Positions 46,519-57,881 of a stretch of DNA of 64,000 nt are shown here, piece after piece. The position numbers and the translations under genes were made by a program. The stretch spans positions 51,391,739 to 51,455,738 of the forward strand of contig NC_079495.1 of NCBI RefSeq assembly GCF_030052815.1. Reading direction: 5' to 3'. The notes below the pieces were generated by a model, which saw nothing but the letters and a program-made list of their open reading frames with translations, ran no database searches and had not been told where the DNA came from. Position 1 is the stretch's first letter, and each line of letters starts with the position of its first letter. This DNA comes from Hevea brasiliensis. Lineage: Eukaryota; Streptophyta; Magnoliopsida; Malpighiales; Euphorbiaceae.

Positions 46519-49343
46519 TGTAGGAGGGGGCGTGAGGCGAAATATCATCCATTAAAATTATATAAAATGCACCAGGTAATGCCCAGGAAAGATGGTGGAG
46601 TCACAATGGTCTCACTTAAGTACCACCTCCTTAGGCAGCATTTCCTAGACATGCACTTCATACAATCCTAATAGAATCAAACCACTGGCAAGTACCATCT
46701 TCCCATAACACTACCACGGTACTAAGGATTTATGCCACGAAGGCATAGATGAGCGAGTCGCCACCCGGGTAATAACCGGGACATATTCAGTGTTTCTTCC
46801 GAGGGTCATGGATGGCAACTTACTTCTTGCAGAGTTTCCACAACCGTCATTACCATAGCCCAATGTCTAGGTTCGGGATAGTGGGTACGTAAAGGGAAGG
46901 TGTTAGGTACCCCTTACGCCTGGTCTAACCTCGTTAATTCGAGTGCCAGTCCTCTACCAATGTTTCTAGAAGTCTTGTTTATTATTCCTTTATTAAACTT
47001 TATCCTAAAAATGCAATTCTAATCCTACACACGCAAGTAATTCACAAAAGGATTGTTGTTTACACACAATTTTCATGCACAAGTAATTCCTATCTATGGG
47101 GTTGCTAATTATTTAAATGATATTTACCAGATGACTAAAATTAATTTATTATTGAGAATTTAATTTACAAACAAATTCAATTTCAAATAATCCTTCGTTT
47201 CTATTTAACATAATTAATTAATTTTCACCAAGTTACCCTAAGGATAATTAAACTAAGTTAATTATGTACATGTGTAATTTATTCTAATATCACATAAGGC
47301 CCAAACAATCACAACCTAATAAAGATTTCTAACATGCAAATTTACTTTACAATTACCAAATATTAAATTAAATTTATTTACATGCCAATGTTAGTTTAAT
47401 TTACAAACAAGATTAATTTTAATTTACAAAGTATTTATTTAAATTAATTACATACAAAAGCCAGTTAAATTAAAAACAAAGTTAATTTTAATTTACCAAA
47501 TAAAAGTTCAATTATTACTACAATTTCATGCTAATGGTTATTCGAGAAGTCTAGAGCTACTTACCTGTTGGTAAATGCAGTTGCCATTGGGGCAAGCTAC
47601 CCTTAAAAAAGGGTCTTCTCTTCTAGTATGGCAATAATATCCCTGGCTTACTCCCGTTTAGCTCCATATAAGCTCCACGCAAATGCCCTCTTTGGTACTT
47701 ATCTTAGGGCTACTTACCAATTTTGTTTGTAATAAAAAATAACGAAACTAAAGAAAATAAAAGAAATAAAGAAAATATTAATAACAATTTACATTGGATT
47801 TTAACTCTAGTCTCCTAAAGGGTTAAGAATCCTAATTAGTTACAACTACCTAATAGTCTAAGTCTTCTAACATGATCCAAACACTTCATAACACTTCTTA
47901 AATTAAAAGAACACAGAAAAATAAATAAAATATCAATTAAAACCAAAGAAAATATAAGAATATGCATAAATATACAATTTCTAAATTCTGACAGATTAAT
48001 GGTAGCAAGAAATCCGATTTTTTAAAAATAGTTATACATGCCTAAAAATCATTAAAAAAATTACAGAAGATAGCCTACATATCATAAAAGATCATAAAAT
48101 TTATAAATCAAACAAAACCCTAGCCGAATGGTCTACATAAATCGTAACTTTTCTAAGTGACAGAATCGTACTATTTTTTTGTAAAATTCATAACTCATTA
48201 ACCACAATAGATATGAATGCAAAGCCAATTGAAAAAGATTCATAAGATTCTGAAGTTAATTTTAGACACTAGATTTGCACAAAAATATTAAGGAACAAGG
48301 GAGATATGGGCTCCACAAGTCGGATATCCTGCAAATCAGATTTTACAGGAATCCTAACTTCAAACAGCCATAACTTACAAAATATTAAAGCTTTTTTAGT
48401 GATTCTTGAGCCTAAAATTAATGGAATTTCGTGTAGAATATGAATATAATTTTTACAAATTTTTTACAGATTCATAAAATAAAGAAAAATAATAAAAATA
48501 CGAGAGACAGAAACTAAACATGTGCAGAGTTGTGTATCCCCTCAAATTAAACATGACTACATGATCAATATGAACATATAAAATAAATTGAAGACAAGGA
48601 GCATAGAATTAAAATGTTGTGTGGCATAGATCTAGAAAAGGAAACAATAAAAACTGACCTTCCAGAAATCTTGTATGAAAATCTTCTTGAAGAAAAGAAA
48701 AAAATAAGGAAGAACTCAAAGGGTCTTGAATATCTCTAAATTTCCTATAGCTCTGAATTTTCTCTTCCTCTTTCCTCCCATCCTCCTTTCTTCCCTTCTC
48801 TAGTAGGGTATTTATAGGGTTTTGAGAGAGAAGTGTGATAGGGTTTAGAGTCTTAGGGTGATAAAGTTTAGATGACTTGAACAACTACGATTGCAGAATT
48901 CGAATAAGACTGGGATATGGATGAAGTGTTTCAACCAATAGGAAGACAGAAAAAAATGGAAGACACCAATAGGGAGTGAGGAAGAGGTGTGGTAGGGTTT
49001 GGAGTCCTAGTGTGATAAAGTTCAGATAACTTAAATGACTAGGATTGATGAATTTGGATGAGAATGGAATATGGGTGAGGTGTTCCAACCAATAGAAAGA
49101 GAGGGAAATGGGGTGACACCAATAGAGAGTGAGGAAGAGAGTGGGGCCAAGGAGGAGAGAGATATTTTGTTATTTTAATTTTCAGAAAATAATTAAACGG
49201 GTCCCATTTAAAATTCCTAACTAGGCTTTCTTAGGCCTATGGAGCCCAATTAAACTTAATTAAATCCATTTAAGAACTACCCATATTAAATTTAAACAAA
49301 ATAAAATTTTATTTAAATTTAATTAAATTAATTTTCTGAAAAC

Positions 49344-49391
<48 letters not shown>

Positions 49392-49521
49392 TTCAAGATC
49401 ATGCCACGGAATTAATAATTCAGCTTCATGCCTCCAATTACATTTTACAGTCATATAATTTTTCATCATCGGGTTTCCCACGGCCTCAATGCACATGCTC
49501 ATCACAAAATAAGGGTCTACA
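46519..49521 (-). repeat. 5' LTR of the Tat-like element
   Basis: 3003 bp, from TGTAGACCC at 49521 to CCTCCTACA at 46519 on the minus strand. It holds the 154-bp tandem duplication, one arm only of the palindrome found in the sister LTR, and a longer TTA tract (about 49345-49391). Confidence 0.9.
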
Positions 49522-49526
49522 GGCGT

Positions 49527-49891
49527 GCCGGAGCACCTAATCTTATCTTTTTTCATTATAGTTCTTGATTTATTTGTTCAAAAACTTTATCTGAGGTCTA
49601 GGCTACTTTTACTTTTATCATATAACTAATTTGGAAATTTCAAACATTTTAACAATAATCTGGCAGAGTGCCGGCTGTAATTTGGACTAACAGTTCTTCT
49701 GAACCTGCCAAAAACAATTTCAATATATACTCAAATTCATAACTCAGATTATCTCAAAGCATTCTCAATAGTTTCTCAAATTCAGATTCAGTCTCAAAAT
49801 TTCTCAAACTCAATCTCATTCTGAATCATTATGATTAGATATTCAACTCAAATATCAGAATTCTTATATTTCATTAACTTATACAAATTTT
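49527..49891. repeat. Tandem triplication, unit 2, right part
   Basis: It continues the minus-strand LTR end that was interrupted at 16055, starting GCCGGAGCACC after the TSD. The join to unit 3 reads ACAAATTTT/CATCTG. Left and right parts together total 1675 bp. Confidence 0.85.
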
Positions 49892-51572
49892 CATCTGTAT
49901 TTTATATATATTATTTTCTTGTTATATTATTGCACCACTAAGCAGTAATGCTTAGCGCAATGGATTTGTTTCCTCGCGCAGGTACTGAAGGTAAAGCCTA
50001 GCAAATATTAAACAGAGATTTTGGAGTTCTGATCTGCAGAAGTGTCAGAAGTGTAGAAGTTTGTCACCTCCTCAACAATGCATGTAGATAGGGCTCACAT
50101 TAGTTTGGCTATTTCATATTTAATCAATTTATACATCATGTAAATTATGAGATTATGTAATTATTTTGTAAATTATGTAAATTAATGGAAATATGAGAAT
50201 TTTGATATGTGAATGGAGCATGAATGATAAAGTATGGAAATGAATGTGAAATTGAATTATATAGAGAATATTTGAACTGATCAGATGATTATGATTAGTA
50301 AGGATGAGATTTTTATTTTAAAATATTATTGAAATTTTCAAACATATGAATAGTAAAACACTTCAAACGATAATAAAATAGGGGAAACTCTATTTGTTTA
50401 TCCGTCAAAAAATGATTGATATTAAAAGATAATAACTTGAAAATGATTAAAGGAATAAAGTAAGATAAGATAGGGTGCTCCGACACCAAATGTAGCATGC
50501 CTTGCTTGGCTACACTGTAGTCGAGTGAGGGGTATCACAGATTTCTAGTGGGTGATTGAATTCTTACAGTCTTATTGATCATCCTCAAGCACATCCATTA
50601 TTGGAATCACAATAAACTATAAGTGAGCAACTCCTTGCCCATCATATCTCATGTGATGTTCAATCATTTATTTAGCCCCTAATGCTCAAAATCTCAGGCA
50701 CATCCATTATTGATTTATCTTGCATTACTTAAGTTGATCCCATTGAACTAGTAATCATGCAAAAAATTTTAATGTTCTCAGGCACATCCATTATTGGCCA
50801 CCAACTATTTACATATCTACAACATCTTATACTTAACAATTATTCTTAAAAAAATCTCTTAAATAAATGCATCACATGTAAGTATTGAAAATTTCTTAAA
50901 ATAATTGCCTCAATGAAGGGCCATGATATAATTACTTTAATTATACCATTTCCAACTTAATCATTTATTTGGAAGATTTTGAGGTCGACTTAATTACTAT
51001 TATGGTCTCACTTTGCACGTTATCCAATTGACATGCATATATCATATACTTACATACATTCATACACATATTATGCATACATGGGTAAACAAATAATATG
51101 GTATGATCATGGACTTTCTAAGGGATTCAATTCTAAGCCACCAAGAATTGAATGTAACACCCCTCACCCGTCTATAATGTAGTCGAGCAAGGAGTGCTAC
51201 ACTGTGTGCCGGAGCACCTAATCTTATCTTATTTCATTATAGTTCTTGATTTATTTGTTCAAAAACTTTATTTGAGGTTTAGGCTATTTTTACTTTTATC
51301 ATATAACTAATTTGGAAATTTCAAGCATTTTAACAACAATCCGGCAGAGTGCCGGCTGTAATTTGGACTAATAGTTCTTCTGAACCTGCTAAAAACAATT
51401 TCAATATATACTCAAATTCATAACTCAGATTATCTCAAAGCATTCTCAACAGTTTCTCAAATTCAGATTCAGTCACAAAATTTCTCAAACTCAATCTCAT
51501 TCTGAATCATTATGATTAGATATTCAACTCAAATATCAGAATTCTTATATTTCATTAACTTATACAAATTTG
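49892..51572. repeat. Tandem triplication, unit 3
   Basis: It holds the plus-strand LTR tail (49892-50539), copia leader (50540-51152) and the first 420 bp of the complete minus-strand solo LTR (51153-51572). Here the LTR runs on without a break, so this unit contains the original right boundary of the duplicated segment. Confidence 0.85.
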
Positions 51573-54500
51573 CCAATTAAGTACATAAATTTATCAAGTA
51601 CAGGATAGACAAATGAAATTACAGTTACTAATTCACATTACAATATAAGCAGTAATTATAATGTATAGATTAGAAAACATGCTTAAAATGAGCCCTATCT
51701 ACATGCATTGCTGAGGAGGTGACAATCTTGCACTCTTCTGACACTTCTGGAGATCTGGACTCCAAAAATCTCAATCGACAGTCTACTGGTTTTACCTTCA
51801 GTACCTGCGCGAGGAAAAAATTCTATCGCGCTAAGCATTTTTGCTTAGTGGTACAATGATATAACAAGAAATATATATACAAATAAAGAAAAAAATAAAT
51901 CATAATTCGGATATCCAGGAATCAATTATTCTAACTATATTGTATTTTAAGTCTCTATGATTTTGTAAATTATATTTTTGTTATGTTTCTATTGCTAATC
52001 TCTTTTACTCATTTCATTCAATGCTTAATTTAATTGTATTGAAATTTTTATATACTTAACTTAACTTAATTGCCTGAATTGAATAATATTTTAATTAACT
52101 GCCCTTGTAGCCTATACACTGACCAGACTGGATAAACAGATATACTAGCACAGGGTACCTAGTACCTCGGGCCGTCACACCATCGATCACAAGGTATCTC
52201 CTGGTGTGCAAACAGTGTGGCTAAAAAGCCATATAATCAATCAGGCATTAAGCCGAGTATAATAAGGCAATCTGTATAGCCATAAGCTATTAAAATCATA
52301 GTATGGCATAATAAGCCATAAAACACAATATGACGTAAAGTCATTTACAGAACAGCTGTTAGAATCCTATTGGCATGTCAACCTATCCAAACTAGTCAAC
52401 TAGGTAAACTAGGGCATATCACAAAATTAAATATTTATTTCTTTATTTTTAGGGTTTACTAGTCATTATACAATTCATTGGTCAATGAAAATGTTGACCT
52501 TTTTATACATCATGGATAAGTTGATTCTAGTATCAACATGTCACAATTTGCATTTCAATATGCTACTAATACAGTGCAATTCACAATTCTCACAAGTTGG
52601 CATTTATTGCCAAATTACTTCAAGGCTTCATTGTATGTTAATGTCAAATTTTTAGTTTTAGTGTGCTAGATTGGTCTAGCTTAAAGTCCTATTTCTCTTG
52701 GTTTTTAGCTTCTGGTCAAAGAAGAAAAATTGTAGCTCTATGTCTTATTGCACTCTGGGCAAAATTTCAGGTTATTCTGTGTTGTATAGACCAAGATATG
52801 GTCAATTTGCTAAAGCTGGATAGATTGCACTTTTAGTGCAAAATTTGGTCAATTTTTGGTCACATTTAGTTCTGGCAGTTTTGGTATCCGAACTTGTGTA
52901 AGCTATTTGACTTGGTTCTGGCCATTTCTGGGCTTTGATGTCTTCATAAGAATTGTAGCTCTATGTCTAAGCTATCCATGGTAAAAATTTTAGGTCATTC
53001 TGAGTTGTATAGACCAATATATGGTCAATTTACTAAAGCTGGACAGATTGCACCTTTAGTGCAAAATTTGGTCAATTTTAGGTCACATTTAGTTCTGGCA
53101 GTTTTGGTACCCAAACTTGTGAAAGCTATTTGACTTGGTTCTGGCCATTTTTGGGCTTTGGTTTCTTCATAAGAATTGTAGCTCTATGTCTAAGCTATCC
53201 ATGGTAAAAATTTCAGGTCAATTGGACCTGTTTTGAGTGAGTTATGGTCATCCTAATGACTACTATTTATATGGTCAAAAATCTGGGTTTGCAAGGTTGC
53301 CATTCCGGATTTTGTCATTTTTAAGGTTAGTTTCTAGGCAGAATTTTGTAACATTTCTACATGAAAGTTGGCCTATTTGGTGTCTAGTTTCACCTCCCAT
53401 TGGCCTCATACCAATTGGGTTCACAGTTTTGCACTTATGACCTAATTTAGGTGCTGCCAACATACACAACCTGCATTTGAACATCACACTTCTAATTTTA
53501 ACAATCCTCCTCCTCTCAATACTTCAACATTTAATCATGGCACTTCTATATATATCTATTGTACACAATTCCAGCAAGGTATTTTGAACAGAACACTCAA
53601 GTGTTCAATGCACACAATACACCATTCAAGTTCAACATTTACTTCCACCAAAATTCAACATACCTCAATATCAATCCTACACATACACTTCCATGGCAAT
53701 TACACAAACTGCCCACCATTCAATACCATCATATTTCATTAATAAATTTCATAAACTCACACACAAATTCATGATATTTAAGGTTTCCCAACATGGCAGT
53801 TTACTAAAGCATCAAAGTCCCACTATTAAACCCTTAATTCAAGCACTAACATGCACATACTTGGATATTAACTTACTACAACTTCCATTTGAGTTAATCA
53901 ACCTTAATTCCCATCCATATAAATATAAGAATAAGTCACTAACTATGCATTTTCATGGCTTCCAAAACTAAGATTCACCAATACTCAATCATTTCCTCAA
54001 TTTTTCTTAGCAATTCAACTTACCCAAAGCTCAACACAAGGATTAGTGAAGGAAAATGGGAAGATTAAGCACTAACCTTTATTTGGAGCTTGCTAAACCT
54101 CACCAAAACTTCTTCTTTTTGCTTCCTACATGTTGCCCATGATGTGTAGATCAACTTTAGTGAAGGAAGTTTGAAGAATCATGGCTTGAAGATGGGTGGA
54201 TGAAGCTTGCTTGTGGGACGCCCATGGAAGAAACTTGAAAGCTCCAATTCGGCCATGGGAGAGGAGCTTGATGAAAGTGATGAAGTGAGTGGGAAAATTA
54301 TGCTCCTTAGGTGTCTTTACATAGTGCCACTTAGTGCCCACTAAGTAAAGTTTACTAATATAATAATTAAACTATGTAATATTTAAATTAAACCCCATAA
54401 TTTCTTTAATTGCATTTCAATTTCATTTCATTTTTTTTTTCATGGGAATTTCTAAATTTAATACCACTTATTTTTCATGGACATTTAAGTGAAAAGTCTA

Positions 54501-54957
54501 CTCTAGGTGTCAAATGACCAAAATGCCCTTCTTCGGGTTAATTTCGGACTTTTTCGATAATACCGATTTAATCCTAGACCCGCCGATTTCTTTAATTTTC
54601 GTTTTTCGTTTATACTGACTTACTAATTTTTCTTTAACATTTCCAATGTCAATTATACCTTAGTAAATCTTTAATTATGTCCCAAAAATATTTTTCCTAG
54701 TTCCCCGCTGTCCAGGGCTAGTCAACGGTCATCACCGTAACTTTCCGGTGCGGTCACCCATCGCTACGGGTTTGGCTCGTTTAACTTAGTCACCTTTTAT
54801 CTCTTTTATTTTTTCTTAATTTTTCTCATCACATATTTCATTATTTTATAGTTTCTCACTATCATTACAGTGTAGTTCTAGACATTCTGACTTTCTGAGA
54901 CAAACGTTAGCTGTCGAAATAGTAGTACGTACGGACTACGAAAATGAGGATGTTACA
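51153..54957 (-). repeat. Gypsy-type solo LTR in the copia leader
   Basis: 3805 bp, starting TGTAACATCCTC at 54957 and ending GGGGTGTTACA at 51153 on the minus strand. TSD TTGAA lies at 51148-51152 and 54958-54962. Its 5' half is clearly diverged from the Tekay LTRs and from the solo LTR at 10100, so it is another family. The stem-loop CTAAGCA-TTTT-TGCTTAG is near 51834-51851. Two 223-bp tandem copies lie at 52731-53176, with the start of a third. Confidence 0.88.
52731..53176. repeat. 223-bp tandem duplication inside the solo LTR
   Basis: TGTAGCTCTATGTCT starts at 52731, 52954 and 53177, spaced 223 bp. Copies include GGACAGATTGCACCTTTAG or close variants. The third copy is partial. Divergence between copies is low. 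Confidence 0.85.
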
Positions 54958-55690
54958 TTGAATCAGGGCATTTCTAGGTGTATTTTATTCATTCATTTTA
55001 CAAGAGTTGCTGAAGGAGTACATAATCAACCCTTGATCTTGATTTCCTCCCACTAGTCCCACTAATGCTCTTGACCTCTTTGTTCTTCTTGCAATCCAAT
55101 TACATTGTAATCCTTGGTATACCAAGGCTAGTTTACGAGAATATGGACTTTGAAGTCCTCAAATAAATGAAATTACACAACATTTATAATATATGCCACT
55201 AAAATAAAATTAATTATTTTACATCCCAAAGAAAAATAAAAGAAATAAATCCAATCACATTGGTCTTCTATTGTCCATGATCATCCATCATGCATATTAA
55301 AATTTAACAATTAAATAAAATATACGTACTAAAAAATTAAATTGAATATCACATATTCAACCAAAATTAAATTTGAATCTCATTCAAATAATTTTAAATT
55401 TAGAAACCTTTTTTCAAATTTAATACCTTGAAAACAATTTTCAAAAAATTAATTGTGTGATTAAATTCCTAATTAAACAATTTAATTAGGTATGGGCTTA
55501 ATTATAGGCCTTAAGATATACAACAATTGCATAAAGGGCCCAAAAATCAAGCCCACAAACCAAACACACCCTTAGGGCGTGTATCTTGCCCAAGCCGGCC
55601 CTCTTGAGCACCCAAACAGCTTCAAATCAATCCAAATTTGATCCAATCACACAATTAAGCCTCATAAACAATCTTAATGGTAAATATAGT
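54958..55690 (-). other. Copia leader, part next to the PBS
   Basis: Non-coding leader of the outer copia element, from the PBS down to the TTGAA target site of the solo LTR. It continues at 51152 (unit 3 leader). No ORF or recognised RNA structure. Confidence 0.75.
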
Positions 55691-55704
55691 GGCTCTAATA
55701 CCAA
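55691..55704 (-). other. Primer-binding site of the copia element
   Basis: The minus strand reads TTGGTATTAGAGCC directly after the 5' LTR end, a form of the initiator-Met tRNA site with one C-to-T change from TGGTATCAGAGC. Confidence 0.85.
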
Positions 55705-55705
55705 T

Positions 55706-57818
55706 TGAAAGAGTGGAAGCGTGGATTAATGGGCATTAGAACCTTAAATTTCAAAAATTATTTATAAGGTTACATGCACCATACCAAGTGTCTTATGATC
55801 CTAATCAATTTCCAATGCCCAATTGCATACCAAAACATAATTTAGCATGCATTAAAAATTTTATTTGCCATTAAAGATTGTGAATTAACATTTAATTCAA
55901 TTAAACCCTAACTAAAAGAGGAGTTTTTAGGTACTAACCTCTTGATGCACAATTGAAGCAAATCCATGATGTTCTTAGGACCCCCAATATTGTCCCTCTA
56001 GTTTGTCCACCACAAGTACACACCAAAGTTGCAATGGCAGCGCCTAGATTGGCTTCTCAAGTCTTGTAAACCAATTTTGAGATGGGGTTTATGCTTTGTG
56101 AAGGTTGTATAAATGTATTGAGAGTTCGAAACACTTTCTAATAATTTTAATTCAAAAGGAAATCAAAGTTTTTCCCTTGAATCAATTGAGAAATTAAAGA
56201 GGAGAGGAAGAGAGCATGTTGTCATCCAATATAAGAGAAAAGAGAGAGGTGGCTGATTTTTCTTTTTAACTTTTCTTTATATACTTAGGTTAAACCCTAA
56301 CTCCCTTGCCACATGTCATCACAAGATTCCATCTTGTTTTTATTTGATTTAATCCTATGAAGCCAAGTGTCAAGCTTCATTTAAATAATGACATGTGGTC
56401 TTCCATCATAGGAAGACAAGTGGCAAGATCATATGGTGCCATGTGTCACCATCTCATGGTGCCACATGTCACCATGTGAAAACACCAATTTACCCTTACT
56501 TTCTAATTTGAGTTTTAAACCCAAAATTATAATTTCTTCTCTTTAAATCAATTTATACCAAATATAAATTAATTAATTAATCTTCATTAATTAATTTCTC
56601 ATAATTAAATTCATATTTAATCAAATTAAATATAAATTTAATTTATACTATACATCCAATAACCTAGATTTGGTTTCAAGACATGCTAGGGATTTTGCAA
56701 TCTTATTGCAAACCAAACCTTTTTAATTAATTAATTAATTAAACTCTTTAATTAAATAATTAAATCACATTTTAAATGGTGATTAGCTTGTGTAGATGTG
56801 TGACTTACTAGGCTCATTACTTATTGGCAATGAGAAATGATATTAACTCTTAATATCATTAGAACTCTTTCTTACCGTAAATGATTTCTCTAAATCATTT
56901 CAGGCATCTCATATACCATGGTTGACACCTAGCATAGTATGCCATGGCCACCCAATTAGTAATAAGAAATACCTTAAATGAACCTTTAATCATATGTTAC
57001 CATGCACTAGAATCTCTCTGTTATAAAATCTCAATTCGAGCTGGAGTCATAGTTAATGTCAAACCTCATTTGCTATGAACATTATGTTCTCTTTTAATTC
57101 CAATTCTTGATTAATTAGATTTTCTTGTCGAAAACTCTCTTCTGACTAAATCTGTCTATCCTAGCCAGGAACTTGAAACATCAAGAACAATTAAATGAAC
57201 ATAGGATTTTATCCCTATTTACTTAGGGTAACGAATTCCATCTTGATCAACACCTATCTCCATATGTAACTAGTATGAGCCAACACATGCCCATATGCCC
57301 ATACACAGTACAAGTATGAAAGCAGTATCAAACTCAAACTACCTATATACAAGATAACTATGTTATCTCAGGTCTAAAGATTATATGCACTAATATGATA
57401 TATGACAATGCATTAACAAGAGTAAACTCCATGTGTTTGTCATATGCGTCACTGGTTCGGCCTACTTATCATGTATAACTACCTATCATATATATTATGT
57501 GGCATGAGACTCACCACTCCACCTTATTTATATCTCATATAAATACCTTGGAAACAAACATGATTACAATCTTTCTGGATAAGTCATGTCCTTTGTGAAG
57601 TATCCTCGATTGTGAACCGGTTTATGATACTTTATGCTAGAAATACTGTCACTCATATTCTTAACAACTTAAGAATAGGATTTCTAACAAAATATCAATG
57701 GACCTTTTCAATTACATATAAATAGTTTATGTAAACCAAAAAGTGAAAATGCCTTTTTATTAATAAAATATGTACAAGATAGATACAAAATGATATGCTC
57801 TAGGGCATACTACCAACA
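55706..57818 (-). repeat. 5' LTR of the outer copia element
   Basis: 2113 bp, matching 3820-5930. It starts TGTTGGTAG at 57818 on the minus strand and is followed on the right by TSD ACACA (57819-57823). Confidence 0.92.
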
Positions 57819-57823
57819 ACACA

Positions 57824-57881
57824 TTTCTCTACAATCGTAACATCCCCCCCCCCCCCCTCTACTTCCATTGACGACTTTAAG
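57824..57881. other. Flanking DNA with a C14 run
   Basis: This short stretch between the nest and the next solo LTR holds 14 consecutive C at 57844-57857. It ends with TTAAG, the left TSD of the solo LTR. It continues the pre-insertion sequence that ends at 3814. Confidence 0.7.

Larger units (their letters stand above)
16056..49521 (-). mobile_element. Tat/Ogre-like Ty3/gypsy element, internally deleted
   Basis: LTRs at 16056-19124 and 46519-49521 (TGTAAACCC or TGTAGACCC ... CCTCCTACA on the minus strand) are flanked by TSD GGCGT (16051-16055 and 49522-49526). A tRNA-type PBS lies at 46498-46518 and a G-rich polypurine tract at 19125-19140. With the Tekay nest removed the element is about 11.3 kb but has only about 5.2 kb of internal DNA. 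Remnants in order on the minus strand are leader, gag, gag-protease spacer, protease-RT linker, integrase zinc region and integrase C-terminus, then a 3' region with tandem arrays. RT, RNase H and the integrase core are gone. The long LTRs, gag strings and 3' tandem repeats fit the Tat/Ogre lineage. It is non-autonomous. Confidence 0.88.
3820..57818 (-). mobile_element. Ty1/copia LTR retrotransposon, outermost host of the nest
   Basis: The two LTRs (3820-5930 and 55706-57818) start TGTTGGTAG and end CTTCA or TTTCA on the minus strand. The TSD ACACA occurs at 3815-3819 and 57819-57823, so both LTRs belong to one insertion although 50 kb apart. The 5' LTR is on the right, followed leftward by the PBS, a leader broken by later insertions, gag-pol (9935 down to 5945), a polypurine tract and the 3' LTR. 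Without the inserts the element would be about 9.7 kb. The RT and RNase H motifs resemble the Tork/Angela group, which is a tentative assignment. The first 100 bp of the two LTRs differ at about 5 sites by eye, the most of any pair here. All ORFs are broken, so it is inactive. Confidence 0.9.

Noticed and set aside
53559..53971. Two overlapping ORFs of 71 and 92 aa
   Set aside because: They lie inside a solo LTR and show biased composition only.
10100..54957. One giant element with 3.6-3.8-kb terminal inverted repeats, because LTR-like ends face each other at 10100 and 54957
   Set aside because: Each LTR has its own TSD (GATTT and TTGAA), the two are different families, and the DNA between their inner ends is copia leader. 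They are two separate solo LTRs.
55691..55704. tRNA fragment
   Set aside because: This and the other TGGTATCAGAGC-like strings are primer-binding sites next to LTRs. No cloverleaf surrounds them.
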